Positions 18,224-28,404 of a DNA stretch of 38,450 nucleotides are shown one piece after another. The notes under the pieces are model-generated. The model had not been told where the DNA came from, did no database searches, and saw only the letters and a list, made by a program, of their open reading frames with translations. Position numbers and translations under genes: made by a program. Each line of letters begins with the position of its first letter. The first letter of the stretch is position 1. Source of the DNA: Rahnella inusitata (lineage in GTDB: Bacteria > Pseudomonadota > Gammaproteobacteria > Enterobacterales > Enterobacteriaceae); contig NZ_JYDE01000029.1 in NCBI RefSeq assembly GCF_003263515.1, positions 1 to 38,450 of the forward strand, given 5' to 3'.

Positions 18224-18535
18224 ATGAAATCCCTCCGAATCCCTGCTGCGCTGCTGATACTGGCGGCACTGAGCGGTTGCAGTAATCTGATGCAAACCAC
18301 CCCCGTCCCGCCGCCCGCGCCGACGGAAAAAGCGCAGGAAGTCACCCGCGCTCAAACCTCTACGCTGACCAAAATCGGCAGCATTACTGCGGACGTGATT
18401 GGCAGCCCGATGGACGCCGAAGCGGAAATCCAGCGCAAAGCCGATGCGGCGGGTGCGCGGTATTACGTGATCATGTTTAACAGCGAAACCATTGTGCCGG
18501 GGCGTTGGTATTCACAGGCCACGCTGTACCGTTAA
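18224..18535 (+). CDS. bsmA: BsmA-like (YjfO) lipoprotein, DUF1471/YhcN family
   Basis: This 103-residue lipoprotein has a signal peptide ending in the lipobox LSGC (Cys19). Ser at +2 predicts the outer membrane. The mature part carries the DUF1471 (YdgH/BhsA/McbA) fold, with residues such as KIGSITADVIGSPMDAEAEI and the end WYSQATLYR. E. coli BsmA (YjfO), a biofilm and peroxide stress protein, has the same architecture and the same neighbours yjfP and aidB, which supports the name. ATG at 18224 has only a weak GGA site. It is convergent with aidB with just 3 bases between stop codons and no hairpin in the gap. Confidence 0.85.
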   Translation: MKSLRIPAALLILAALSGCSNLMQTTPVPPPAPTEKAQEVTRAQTSTLTKIGSITADVIGSPMDAEAEIQRKADAAGARYYVIMFNSETIVPGRWYSQATLYR

Positions 18536-18538
18536 ACC

Positions 18539-20170
18539 TTACTCTGCGCCGATGGCACGGTTGATCAGCAACTGACACAACCGTTCCGGCAGCAGCGTCT
18601 CACCCCGCGGGTCCAGCACCATCCGGCACCATGCGTCCGCCATCGGCGGCGAAGCGAATTCCAGCATTTGCGTCGCCGCCAGCAAATTAAACAACTGCCC
18701 GGTCAGCCAGCGCCCCTGTGCTTCTTCCGGCGTGCGCAGGCGTTGCAGAAACTGACGGGCGGCGCGATCAAATACCCGATTCTGGCCACGCGCCTGATGC
18801 AGAGCCTGTTGCAAGAGCTCTACGCTGGCTGGCAGCTTCCTGAGCGTTCGCAGTACATCGAGACACATAATGTTGCCAGAACCCTCCCAGATGCTGTTGA
18901 CGGGCATTTCACGGTACAAACGCGGCAGCTCGCTGTCTTCGCAATACCCAATCCCGCCCAGCACTTCCATCGCCTCCGCCACAAACGGGATACCCTGACG
19001 GCACACTTCGAACTTGGCGGCAGGCGTCAGCAACCGGCACAGCAACTGCTCCGTCGGGTTATCCTGCGCACCCGACGCCGCCGCGAGACGCATCAGTAGC
19101 ATCGTCTGCCCTTCGAGATGCAGCGCCATGCGGCTCAGCGTCTGACGCATCAGCGGTTGTTCGATCAGTGGCTTACCGAATACCTGACGCTGAAACGCAT
19201 GATACAACGCCACCGAGAGCGCCCGGCGCATCATCGCATGGCTGCCCAGCGCGCAGTCGAAACGCGTATGACCGCCCATCTTCAGGATGTGGCGGATGCC
19301 CTCACCCTCTTCACCCAGCAACCAGCCAGTGGCATTCTGAAACTCCACTTCGCTGCTGGCGTTGGAGCGGTTGCCGAGCTTGTCCTTGAGCCGTTCGATG
19401 CGCACGGCGTTACGTTCGCCGTCTGGCAATACTCGCGGCAGAAAGAAGCACGACAGCCCGCCCTCGGCCTGCGCCAGCACCAGATGTGCGTCGCTTTGGG
19501 GCACCGAGAAAAACCATTTATGTCCGACCAGATGATAGGGTTTGCCGCTGCCGCGACCTTCCAGCGCGGCAGCCCGCGTGGTGTTGCTCAGCACATCCGA
19601 ACCGCCCTGCTTCTCGGTCATACCCATGCCAATCAGCACGCCTTTCTTCTGATCGCCGGACTGCAAATGCGGGTCGTAACGGTCGGACATCAGCGGTTTC
19701 AGCCAGCCCCGGAACTCTGCGGGCAGATATTTTTGCAGCAGCGGGATTGCTCCGAAGGTCATGGTCACCGGGCATAACGTCCCGGCTTCCACCTGGGCGT
19801 GGAGAATAAACCTTGCCGCGCGCGCGACTGCCGAACCGATGCGGGCATCTTCCTGCCACGGCAGATTATGTACGCGGTTGGCAATCAGTCCCTGCATCAG
19901 CAAATGCCACGCCGGGTGGAAACGCACATCGTCCAGGCGTTCACCCATGGCGTCGTAGCGCAAAAGATCGGGCGGATTGGCATTGGCCAGTCGGCCAAGC
20001 TCTATTGATTCTGCAGAACCTAACTGCTGCCCCAGAGAGGCCAGCACGTCGGCGTCCCATCCGGCCTGTTGCCGTGACAAAGCCTCTCGCAACGGAGTAT
20101 CGGAGAGAAATAAATTGCTGTTACTCAGCGGTTTGGGTTGATTGAAAACCCGGTGTGTTTCCCAGTTCAT
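18539..20170 (-). CDS. aidB: AidB, acyl-CoA-dehydrogenase-like protein of the alkylation response
   Basis: AidB is an FAD-containing acyl-CoA dehydrogenase homologue induced by alkylating agents in E. coli (Ada regulon). It binds DNA and is thought to protect it. Key blocks are LCPVTMTFGAIPLL, IGMGMTEKQGGSDV, HLVGHKWFFSVPQSDAH, LKDKLGNRSNASSEVEF and the C-terminal YREMPVNSIWEGSGNIMCLDVLR. These align along the full E. coli protein. ATG at 20170 gives 543 residues (E. coli 541) and follows GGGAG at good spacing. The open frame extends to 20242 without support. In E. coli the yjfI-yjfC genes separate rlmB from aidB; here only a terminator hairpin does. I saw no clear Ada box. Confidence 0.94.
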   Translation of the reverse strand: MNWETHRVFNQPKPLSNSNLFLSDTPLREALSRQQAGWDADVLASLGQQLGSAESIELGRLANANPPDLLRYDAMGERLDDVRFHPAWHLLMQGLIANRVHNLPWQEDARIGSAVARAARFILHAQVEAGTLCPVTMTFGAIPLLQKYLPAEFRGWLKPLMSDRYDPHLQSGDQKKGVLIGMGMTEKQGGSDVLSNTTRAAALEGRGSGKPYHLVGHKWFFSVPQSDAHLVLAQAEGGLSCFFLPRVLPDGERNAVRIERLKDKLGNRSNASSEVEFQNATGWLLGEEGEGIRHILKMGGHTRFDCALGSHAMMRRALSVALYHAFQRQVFGKPLIEQPLMRQTLSRMALHLEGQTMLLMRLAAASGAQDNPTEQLLCRLLTPAAKFEVCRQGIPFVAEAMEVLGGIGYCEDSELPRLYREMPVNSIWEGSGNIMCLDVLRTLRKLPASVELLQQALHQARGQNRVFDRAARQFLQRLRTPEEAQGRWLTGQLFNLLAATQMLEFASPPMADAWCRMVLDPRGETLLPERLCQLLINRAIGAE

Positions 20171-20256
20171 CGCCTGCTCCCTTATAAAAGGACATGGCAT
20201 CAGTATGGTAAAAATGGGGGAATTAACAGGTGGACAGATCACAAAGACAGGAATGC

Positions 20257-20282
20257 AAACGGGAGCCCTGAGGCTCCCGTTT
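20257..20282 (-). terminator. Terminator between rlmB and aidB
   Basis: AAACGGGAGCC (20257-20267) and GGCTCCCGTTT (20272-20282) form an 11-bp perfect stem with a 4-base loop, 26 bases after the rlmB stop. The T run on the minus strand is short. Confidence 0.75.
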
Positions 20283-20307
20283 TAGACAAGGGTGAAGAAA
20301 ACTGAAC

Positions 20308-21051
20308 TCAGCTCTTCTTCAGACCGCGCTGGCGCACGGCTTCAAACAGGCAAACGCCGGTCGCGACGGAGACGTTCAGTGAAGACACGCTGCCGGCCAT
20401 AGGAATGCTGATCAGCTCGTCGCAATGTTCACGGGTCAGACGGCGCATACCTTCGCCTTCCGCGCCCATCACCAGCGCCATCGGGCCGGTCATTTTGCTC
20501 TGATAAAGATTGTGATCGGCTTCGCCCGCCGTCCCGACGATCCAGACATTGTGCTCCTGCAACACACGTAACGTGCGTGCGAGATTGGTCACGTTGATCA
20601 ACGGTACGTTTTCCGCTGCACCGCTGGCGACTTTTTTCGCCGTCGCGTTCAGTTTGGCGGAGCGGTCACGCGGAACAATCACAGCATGGACACCGGCGGC
20701 ATCGGCAGTACGCAAACATGCGCCAAGGTTATGCGGGTCGGTCACGCCGTCCAGCACCAGCAGGAACGGAGATTCGAGGCTTTCCAGCAGCGCAGGCAAA
20801 TCGTTTTCCTGATACTGACGACCTTCGCGCACACGGGCAATGATCCCCTGATGCACGGCACCTTCGGATTTCTCATCCAGCCACTGGCGGTTGGCCACCT
20901 GGATCACAATGCCGCTGGCTTCCAGCTCGTCGATCAACGGCTTCAGACGTTTGTCGTCACGGCCTTTCAGAATAAAGACTTCCAGAAAGCGCTGCGGATC
21001 GTTGTCGAGTAAGGCTTTAACGGAATGAATACCGTAGATAATTTCGCTCAT
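20308..21051 (-). CDS. rlmB: 23S rRNA 2'-O-methyltransferase RlmB (Gm2251)
   Basis: RlmB is a SpoU-family (SPOUT) enzyme that methylates the ribose of G2251 in the peptidyl-transferase P loop of 23S rRNA, using S-adenosylmethionine. It has 247 residues. The N-terminal substrate-binding domain (about 1-75) starts [15 protein letters not shown]. The C-terminal catalytic domain shows the three SpoU motifs: [29 protein letters not shown] and [18 protein letters not shown]. It lies 94 bases after rnr, separated by two hairpins, in the enterobacterial nsrR-rnr-rlmB order. ATG at 21051 matches the family start. Confidence 0.97.
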   Translation of the reverse strand: MSEIIYGIHSVKALLDNDPQRFLEVFILKGRDDKRLKPLIDELEASGIVIQVANRQWLDEKSEGAVHQGIIARVREGRQYQENDLPALLESLESPFLLVLDGVTDPHNLGACLRTADAAGVHAVIVPRDRSAKLNATAKKVASGAAENVPLINVTNLARTLRVLQEHNVWIVGTAGEADHNLYQSKMTGPMALVMGAEGEGMRRLTREHCDELISIPMAGSVSSLNVSVATGVCLFEAVRQRGLKKS

Positions 21052-21070
21052 GATGCTCTTTAAAATAGAC

Positions 21071-21094
21071 TTGCGGACAGCATGCTGTCCGCAA
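21071..21094. repeat. 24-bp perfect palindrome between rnr and rlmB
   Basis: TTGCGGACAG, CATG and CTGTCCGCAA form a perfectly self-complementary 24-mer. In RNA this gives a 10-bp stem with a 4-base loop, about 20-43 bases before rlmB. It could be an intercistronic processing or stability element. Confidence 0.55.
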
Positions 21095-21109
21095 TTTAAC
21101 GAAGGATTG

Positions 21110-21139
21110 CGGGCGATTCTATCATAGAAGAATCGCCCG
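21110..21139 (-). terminator. Hairpin just after rnr
   Basis: CGGGCGATTCT (21110-21120) and AGAATCGCCCG (21129-21139) form an 11-bp stem with an 8-base loop, starting 7 bases after the rnr stop. No T tract follows on the minus strand. Partial termination or 3' end protection is more likely than full termination. Confidence 0.45.
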
Positions 21140-21145
21140 TCAGGC

Positions 21146-23644
21146 TTAGCTTTCTACTGACTTTTTCTTAGCGCGTTTAGATCGGGTCGCCGCAGCAATT
21201 TTCGCCGTTTTATCAGAAGGCTTTTTGGCTTTCTTCGGCTTACCGTCTTTGCCCACTGCGCTCACCGCTTTTTCTTTCTTCGGCTTTGCAGGCTTCGCGT
21301 CGTCTTTGCGGAATGCGCTGTCCGGCTCGAAGTTAGCGCCTTTTTTGCCTGTACGGCGTCGACCTGCATTAGCAGGTGCGGTAGAACGCATAGTGCGCTC
21401 CCCGCCTTTCTTCTCGCGATCGCGCGCTGTTTTACCTTCACCGCGCGCCTTGCGGGTGCTGGAGACCAGAGCGAAATCGATTTTACGCTCGTCCATGTGA
21501 ACGGCTTCAACGCGGATTTCCACCGTGTCACCCAGGCGGTAAACCGCACCTGAAGATTCGCCCACCAGACGCTGTCCGATGTTGTCATAACGGTAGTAGT
21601 CGTTGTCCAGAGAGGAAACGTGGACCAGACCGTCGATGAACAGATCGTTGAGACGCACGAAGAAACCGAAACCGGTTACGCTGGCGATGGTGCCGGTAAA
21701 GACTTCACCGACGTGATCCTGCATAAAGTCGCATTTCAGCCAGTCAGCCACGTTGCGGGTAGCTTCGTCCGCACGGCGTTCTGCCATCGAACAATGCTCG
21801 CCCAGTTGCAGCATGTCTTCATAATCACTGTGCCAGCCGCCGGTCGGCGTCCAGCGATCTTTCAGTGTACCGTGCTCTTTCGCCAACAGGTACTTGATGG
21901 CGCGGTGCAGTGCCAGATCCGGATAACGACGAATCGGTGACGTAAAGTGCCCGTAGGACGGCAGCGCCAGACCGAAGTGACCGCGGTTTTCCGGGTCATA
22001 AATCGCCTGTTTCATCGAACGCAGCAACATAGTTTGCAGCATTTCGCGGTCAGGACGCCCCGCCAGTTCATCCATAATCTGAGCGTAATCTTTCGGATCA
22101 GGTTTCAGGCCACCGCCCATCACCAGACCTAACTCGCCCAGTACGCTGCGCAGCGCGGAGATATGGTCATCGCTTGGACGGTCATGCACACGGAACAGCG
22201 CAGGTTCATTATGTTTTTCAACAAAACGCGCCGCCGCGATGTTCGCGAGGATCATGCACTCTTCAATCAGTTTGTGTGCGTCGTTACGTACGGTCGGTTC
22301 GACACGTTCGATACGGCGTTCAGCGTTGAAGATGAACTTCGCTTCTTCCGTTTCGAAAGCGATACCGCCACGTTCTGCACGTGCCTGATCGAGCATTTTG
22401 TACATGGTGTGCAATTCTTGCAGATGCTTAACCAGCGGAGAATATTGCTCACGCAGCTCTTCGTCACCATCAATGATGCGCCAGACTTTGTTGTAGGTCA
22501 GACGGGCGTGGGAACTCATCACCGCTTCGTAGAATTTGGAGCTGGTCAGCTTACCTTGCGCAGAAATGGTCATCTCGCAGACCATACACAGACGGTCCAC
22601 CTGCGGATTCAGGGAGCACAGGCCGTTGGACAGCACTTCCGGCAGCATCGGAACAACCTGCGACGGGAAATACACGGACGTGGCGCGGCTGCGCGCTTCG
22701 TCATCCAGCGCGGTGCCGTGACGCACGTAATAACTCACGTCGGCGATAGCCACCCACAGGCGCCATCCACCACCGCGTTTTTTCTCACAGTACACGGCGT
22801 CATCGAAGTCGCGTGCGTCTTCACCATCAATGGTGACCAGCGGCAGACTGCGTAAATCGACGCGGCCTTTTTTCGCTTCTTCCGGCACCTGTTCGCTCAG
22901 GTCTTCGACCTGTTTCAGCACCTGTGGCGGCCAGACGTGCGGGATCTCATGGGTGCGCAGTGCGATATCGACCGCCATGCTGGTGCCCATTTTATCGCCC
23001 AGCACTTCGACAATTTTACCGACCGCTTTGGTACGGCGGGTCGGACGCTGAGTCAGCTCGACCACGACCATATAGCCCATGCGCGCACCGTTAATAGCGT
23101 CGGCTGGGATCAGGATATCGAAGCTCAGGCGGCTGTCATCGGGCACTACAAAACCGGCGCCAGCGTCAGTAAAGTACCGGCCTACGATCTGGCTCATTTT
23201 CGGCACCAGGACACGCACGATGCGCGCTTCACGGCGGCCTTTACGGTCGGTTCCGACCGGCTGTGCTAATACCACGTCACCGTGGATACACATTTTCATT
23301 TGTTCAGCAGAAAGGTAAACGTCGTCTTTCTTCACGCCTTCAAGGCGCAGGAAGCCGTAACCATCACGATGACCAATCACCGTACCTTTGAGTAAATCCA
23401 GGCGTTCCGGCAGCGCGTAGCACTGGCGGCGTGTGAAGACCAGCTGGCCATCACGCTCCATCGCACGCAGACGACGGCGCAGGGCTTCCAGCGATTCTTC
23501 GCCGGACAGGTTCAGTTCGTTACCGATTTCTTCACGGCTGGCAGGTGTTTCACGTTTCGCGAGGTGTTCGAGAATAAATTCACGACTGGGAATAGGTGAT
23601 TCGTATTTTTCTGCTTCTCGTTCCAGGAATGGATCTTTTGACAT
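21146..23644 (-). CDS. rnr: Ribonuclease R
   Basis: RNase R is a processive 3'-5' exoribonuclease that degrades structured RNA, with roles in rRNA quality control and trans-translation. It has 832 residues. A winged-helix N-terminal region (about 20-90) precedes two cold-shock domains (about 85-240). The RNB catalytic domain (about 260-590) carries the aspartate cluster in [14 protein letters not shown]. The S1 domain follows (about 645-725, [15 protein letters not shown]), then a Lys-rich tail (730-832) ending [15 protein letters not shown] at 23644 follows GGAGG at seven bases and matches E. coli MSQDPF. An in-frame ATG at 23689 overlaps the nsrR stop as ATGA but adds 15 residues unlike the family. 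The gene is co-transcribed with nsrR. Confidence 0.97.
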   Translation of the reverse strand: MSKDPFLEREAEKYESPIPSREFILEHLAKRETPASREEIGNELNLSGEESLEALRRRLRAMERDGQLVFTRRQCYALPERLDLLKGTVIGHRDGYGFLRLEGVKKDDVYLSAEQMKMCIHGDVVLAQPVGTDRKGRREARIVRVLVPKMSQIVGRYFTDAGAGFVVPDDSRLSFDILIPADAINGARMGYMVVVELTQRPTRRTKAVGKIVEVLGDKMGTSMAVDIALRTHEIPHVWPPQVLKQVEDLSEQVPEEAKKGRVDLRSLPLVTIDGEDARDFDDAVYCEKKRGGGWRLWVAIADVSYYVRHGTALDDEARSRATSVYFPSQVVPMLPEVLSNGLCSLNPQVDRLCMVCEMTISAQGKLTSSKFYEAVMSSHARLTYNKVWRIIDGDEELREQYSPLVKHLQELHTMYKMLDQARAERGGIAFETEEAKFIFNAERRIERVEPTVRNDAHKLIEECMILANIAAARFVEKHNEPALFRVHDRPSDDHISALRSVLGELGLVMGGGLKPDPKDYAQIMDELAGRPDREMLQTMLLRSMKQAIYDPENRGHFGLALPSYGHFTSPIRRYPDLALHRAIKYLLAKEHGTLKDRWTPTGGWHSDYEDMLQLGEHCSMAERRADEATRNVADWLKCDFMQDHVGEVFTGTIASVTGFGFFVRLNDLFIDGLVHVSSLDNDYYRYDNIGQRLVGESSGAVYRLGDTVEIRVEAVHMDERKIDFALVSSTRKARGEGKTARDREKKGGERTMRSTAPANAGRRRTGKKGANFEPDSAFRKDDAKPAKPKKEKAVSAVGKDGKPKKAKKPSDKTAKIAAATRSKRAKKKSVES

Positions 23645-23685
23645 AGCGGTTCCTCCGTTGCCATCAGCAGTTTGTTGAAAGTCTT

Positions 23686-24111
23686 TCATTCAACAAGCAA
23701 TAATTTGTAGAGCGGCGAGTTATCTTTGACCATATCGGCCAGAGTGTACTGATTCAGCTCATCAAGAAAATGTTCTACAGCAGTGTGCAGGACATGTTTT
23801 AGCCGGCATGCGGGCGTGATATGACAAAAGTCACTGTCACAGTTGACCAGTGAAAGCGGCTCGAGTTCGCGAACCACATCGCCAATGCGGATTGTCTGTG
23901 CCGGTTTACCCAGCTTTATGCCACCATTCTTTCCGCGAACGGCGGTCACCAGACCTGCACGACTTAACTGATTTATGATTTTCACCATGTGGTTACGCGA
24001 CACACCGTAAACCTCGGTGACCTGCGAAATGTTGGTCATCTGATCGTCAGGCAACGACGCCATATAAATCAACGCTCTCAAACCATAATCAGTGAAACTC
24101 GTTAACTGCAC
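23686..24111 (-). CDS. nsrR: NsrR, nitric-oxide-sensing Rrf2-family repressor (GTG start)
   Basis: NsrR is an iron-sulphur transcription repressor that releases DNA when nitric oxide attacks its cluster, derepressing genes such as ric and hmp. It has 141 residues, as in E. coli. The N-terminal winged helix carries [20 protein letters not shown] and the wing [13 protein letters not shown]. The cluster cysteines are Cys91, Cys96 and Cys102 in [16 protein letters not shown] at 24111 is preceded by AGAGG at five bases and gives the E. coli-like start [10 protein letters not shown]. The frame extends to 24147 without support. It heads nsrR-rnr-rlmB. Its likely target operator lies in this window at 11081-11103. 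Confidence 0.96.
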   Translation of the reverse strand: MQLTSFTDYGLRALIYMASLPDDQMTNISQVTEVYGVSRNHMVKIINQLSRAGLVTAVRGKNGGIKLGKPAQTIRIGDVVRELEPLSLVNCDSDFCHITPACRLKHVLHTAVEHFLDELNQYTLADMVKDNSPLYKLLLVE

Positions 24112-24279
24112 ACATACCTCTGGGTAGTTTTTACCCGTTCTTTCCACATCAATGAAGATTAAGGGAAAAATTGATTTTTTTAAGAAAACACAATGATGAT
24201 AAACCAGCCAGCAAGTTTGCGGCTAATCATTTAAATAGTGGATGCTTTATGGGAAGTAAACAAGCGCAGACAGGCAGAA

Positions 24280-24308
24280 AAAAATAAACCGGGCAAATTA
24301 GCCCGGTT
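24280..24308 (-). terminator. Rho-independent terminator of purA
   Basis: AACCGGGC (24287-24294) and GCCCGGTT (24301-24308) form an 8-bp stem with a 6-base loop. On the minus strand a T-rich tail follows down to 24280. It lies about 30 bases after the purA stop. Confidence 0.9.
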
Positions 24309-24338
24309 ATGACGTTTTTACACAATCAGCTCAGGCTG

Positions 24339-25696
<1,358 letters not shown>

Positions 25697-25702
25697 TACT
25701 TT

Positions 25703-25718
25703 TAGCATACGTTTGCGG
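25703..25718 (-). promoter_or_regulatory. PurR operator of purA
   Basis: CCGCAAACGTATGCTA on the minus strand matches the PurR consensus core GCAAACGTTTGC at 11 of 12 positions. It is centred about 50 bases upstream of the predicted start. purA is a PurR target in E. coli, so the assignment follows known regulation. Confidence 0.75.
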
Positions 25719-25781
25719 GAAAAATTTCAATTGCGTGCTACCGGTCTCGGGCAGACGTGACACCTGACATGTAACAAAAGC

Positions 25782-25982
25782 TCAGCCACCGAGATGCGTA
25801 CGCAACATGTAGTAAATTACGAAGCCTGCAACCACAAGTGCCCCGCCAAAACGGCGTAAAACCGCGTCCGGAAGATTTGCTAAAGCCAGGATCATTTTTC
25901 TCCATGATTTTGGATAAACCATCGGGCCCAGGCCTTCAAGAACCAAAACTAATGCCAGCGCCAGCAAAATTGTCGAATTCAT
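25782..25982 (-). CDS. yjeT: YjeT, small DUF2065 inner-membrane protein
   Basis: This 66-residue protein of the DUF2065 family is very similar to E. coli YjeT (65 residues). It has two hydrophobic segments, STILLALALVLVLEGLGPM (about 3-21) and a second near GALVVAGFVIYYML (about 47-60), joined by a basic loop with YPKSWRKMI. It is therefore a likely two-pass inner-membrane protein of unknown function. It sits between hflC and purA, as in E. coli. A terminator separates it from hflC, and the ribosome site before ATG 25982 is weak. Confidence 0.93.
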   Translation of the reverse strand: MNSTILLALALVLVLEGLGPMVYPKSWRKMILALANLPDAVLRRFGGALVVAGFVIYYMLRTHLGG

Positions 25983-26030
25983 GTTCAGAGTGTCTCTGTG
26001 CTTCCCTTGAGAAAAAACAGAAGGGTTTTA

Positions 26031-26060
26031 AAAAAGACAAAAGGCCCCTCAGGGCCTTTT
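26031..26060 (-). terminator. Rho-independent terminator of the hfq-hflXKC operon
   Basis: AAAAGGCCC (26039-26047) and GGGCCTTTT (26052-26060) form a 9-bp stem with a 4-base loop, 17 bases after the hflC stop. On the minus strand a T-rich tract follows (TTTTGTCTTTTT). Confidence 0.9.
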
Positions 26061-26077
26061 GGAAATTGCAGAAGCAA

Positions 26078-27076
26078 TTATTTATTTTTTTCAGGTGACT
26101 TCATGAAGCGGAAGAAATCGCTGTCAGGGCTTAACACCATGACGTCGTTACCGCTCTTGAAGCTGGCCTCGTAAGCACGCAGGCTACGAATGAATGCGTA
26201 GAAGTCAGGATCCTGGTTGAATGCATCAGCAAACAGTTTCGCCGCTTCGGCATCACCTTCACCGCGGGTGATACGTGCAGTACGTTCTGCTTCAGCAACA
26301 GTTCGGGTTCTTTCGTAATCCGCTGCAGCCTGAATCTTGGTCGCCTCTTCTTTACCCTGAGAAATGTGACGCAATGCAACCGCATTACGCTCAGCGCGCA
26401 TACGATCGTAAATCGCACTGGACACTTCTTCCGGCAAGTTGATTTGTTTCAGACGTACATCGACAACTTCGATACCCAGCGCTGCCATGCTGTTCGGGTT
26501 AACCGCAGGCTGTTTGCCTTTAGTTTCCTGCTCAACACGTTTGGCTGCAGAGGCAATCGCATCATCCGCTTCGGTGGTGGCTTCAGGCTCATCACCTACG
26601 CTACCGGTATTGAGCGCATCACGGACATCCAGCGTCAGACGGCCACGCGAATCGGTCACGATGTCTTTCACATCCAGGCGACCAATTTCAGAACGCAGAC
26701 GGTCACTGAATTTACGTTTAAGCAGAATCTCTGCCTGAGAGACGTCACCGCCGCCCGTTGCCAGATAGTAACGGCTAAAATCGCTGATACGCCATTTCAA
26801 GTAAGAATCGACGATTAAGTCTTTCTTCTCGCTGGTCACGAAACGGTCGGCCTGGTTGTCCATGGTCTGAATACGTGCGTCGAGCATTTTAATGGATTCC
26901 ACGAAAGGAACTTTAAAATGCAGGCCCGGCGCATACACCAGAGGTTTGTTATCGCTGTCGCGCAGAACTTTGCCGAAACGTAGCACGATACCGCGCTGAC
27001 CTTCCTGAACGACAAACAGTGAGGCATAAAGCGCCACCAGCACCACAACGACGATAAGTAAAATCGACTTACGCAT
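26078..27076 (-). CDS. hflC: HflC, FtsH-modulating SPFH-family membrane protein
   Basis: HflC pairs with HflK in the large inner-membrane assembly that surrounds and modulates the FtsH protease. It has 332 residues (E. coli 334). An N-terminal membrane segment (about 4-22, ILLIVVVVLVALYASLFVV) precedes the SPFH/band-7 domain (about 23-290), with EGQRGIVLRFGKV and YAPGLHFKVPFVESI. A helical region with QAAADYERTRTVAEAER follows, then the tail SFKSGNDVMVLSPDSDFFRF. It starts 2 bases after the hflK stop, implying coupled translation and equal dosage. The terminator at 26031-26060 follows. Confidence 0.97.
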   Translation of the reverse strand: MRKSILLIVVVVLVALYASLFVVQEGQRGIVLRFGKVLRDSDNKPLVYAPGLHFKVPFVESIKMLDARIQTMDNQADRFVTSEKKDLIVDSYLKWRISDFSRYYLATGGGDVSQAEILLKRKFSDRLRSEIGRLDVKDIVTDSRGRLTLDVRDALNTGSVGDEPEATTEADDAIASAAKRVEQETKGKQPAVNPNSMAALGIEVVDVRLKQINLPEEVSSAIYDRMRAERNAVALRHISQGKEEATKIQAAADYERTRTVAEAERTARITRGEGDAEAAKLFADAFNQDPDFYAFIRSLRAYEASFKSGNDVMVLSPDSDFFRFMKSPEKNK

Positions 27077-27078
27077 TG

Positions 27079-28371
27079 TTATTCTCTCCCTACGCGAAGT
27101 GTATCGTCACGTTGTGCATTCACACGACGCTGATCCATGACACTGCCAGACGAACGGGAACTGCTGCTATCGGCACTGCTTTTGCCATTATTGCCAGTTA
27201 AACCCGGAACGGAAGGCAACAAACCTGTTTCATCACTTTTGGTATCGCTGGCCGCAGCATTGTTGCCACGCAGCATTTGATCCAGAGGTAACACCATCAG
27301 GTTGTTCCCTTTGTCACTCACCAGAACTTTACGGGTGTGACTGAGGACTTTTTCCATTGTCTCGATATACAGACGCTCGCGGGTAATTTCCGGCGCGGCT
27401 TTATATTCAGGCAACAGTTTAGAGAAGCGGGCGACTTCACCCTGCGCTTCCAGCACGGTACGATCTTTGTAAGCTTTAGCATCTTCAAGCAGGCGCTGAG
27501 CTTCACCATTGGCCAGAGGCTGGATTTGGTTAGCGTAGGCTTCTGCTTCACGGATCGACTGTTGTTCCCTTTCACGGGCAGCGATCGCGTTATCGAAGGA
27601 GGCTTTTACTTCTTCAGGCGGACGTGCGGTTTGGAAGTTAACGTCCTGAATGGTGATACCCATTTTGTACGGACGAATCGTTTCTTCCAGTACACGTTGG
27701 GTATCGCTACGCACGGTGGTACGGCCTTCAGTCAGGATTTTATCCATCGTGTATTTGCCGATAACGCCACGTAATGCGCTGTCAGTCGCCTGGCTCAGGC
27801 TGTCGTCAGGGTTGGCGACGCTGAACAAATAGGCCTCAGGATCGGTTACGCGGTACTGTACGTTCATCTCAACACGCACCACGTTCTCATCAGAGGTCAA
27901 CATCACACCCGATGCGGCCAGCTCACGTACCGATTCTACGTTCACTGCGCGTACCTGATCGATGAAGGTCGGTTTCCAGTTCAGGCCCGGCTCAACCAGA
28001 TGGCTGAACTTACCAAAACGGGTGACCACGCCACGTTCGGCTTCTTTAATGGTATAGAAACCCGTCGCAGCCCAGATAACCACCACCGCGGCAACCGCGA
28101 TGCCCGCCATCCGGCTGCCACTCATTCCGTGACCGGAACCTGATGGCGTACCGTTGTTGTTATTGTTGTTGCCTGAACCTTTTCCACCGAAACCGCCCAG
28201 TTTTTTGCTGAGTTTACGGAAGATATCATCCAGGTCAGGTGGCCCCTGATTGCGGCCGCCTTTGTTGTCATTATTTCCACCAGAATTTCCACCAGAGTTG
28301 CCGCTATTATTATTGCTGCTGCCCCAGGGGTCGCGGTCCTGTCCGTTATTACCGGGCTGATTCCACGCCAT
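27079..28371 (-). CDS. hflK: HflK, FtsH-modulating SPFH-family membrane protein
   Basis: HflK is the partner of HflC. It has 430 residues. The cytoplasmic N-terminus (1-85) is very rich in Asn and Gly, with SGGNSGGNN and NNNNNN tracts. The membrane segment is about 86-106 (AGIAVAAVVVIWAATGFY). The SPFH domain covers about 107-360 (EAERGVVTRFGKFSHLVEPG), followed by the signature VLSHTRKVLVSDKGNNLMVLPLDQML. The Ser-rich C-terminal tail ends TLRVGRE. ATG at 28371 follows GGAG at seven bases. It lies 33 bases after hflX. The low-complexity N-terminus is typical of the family. Confidence 0.97.
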   Translation of the reverse strand: MAWNQPGNNGQDRDPWGSSNNNSGNSGGNSGGNNDNKGGRNQGPPDLDDIFRKLSKKLGGFGGKGSGNNNNNNGTPSGSGHGMSGSRMAGIAVAAVVVIWAATGFYTIKEAERGVVTRFGKFSHLVEPGLNWKPTFIDQVRAVNVESVRELAASGVMLTSDENVVRVEMNVQYRVTDPEAYLFSVANPDDSLSQATDSALRGVIGKYTMDKILTEGRTTVRSDTQRVLEETIRPYKMGITIQDVNFQTARPPEEVKASFDNAIAAREREQQSIREAEAYANQIQPLANGEAQRLLEDAKAYKDRTVLEAQGEVARFSKLLPEYKAAPEITRERLYIETMEKVLSHTRKVLVSDKGNNLMVLPLDQMLRGNNAAASDTKSDETGLLPSVPGLTGNNGKSSADSSSSRSSGSVMDQRRVNAQRDDTLRVGRE

Positions 28372-28404
28372 GTTATAGCTCCATTATTCTATGATTGGTG
28401 TTCT

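Noticed and set aside
24112-24279. NsrR autoregulatory site or clear promoter before nsrR
   Set aside because: No 11-1-11 inverted repeat and no -35/-10 pair at proper spacing could be seen. A GGGTA/TACCC mini-hairpin in the leader is too short to interpret.
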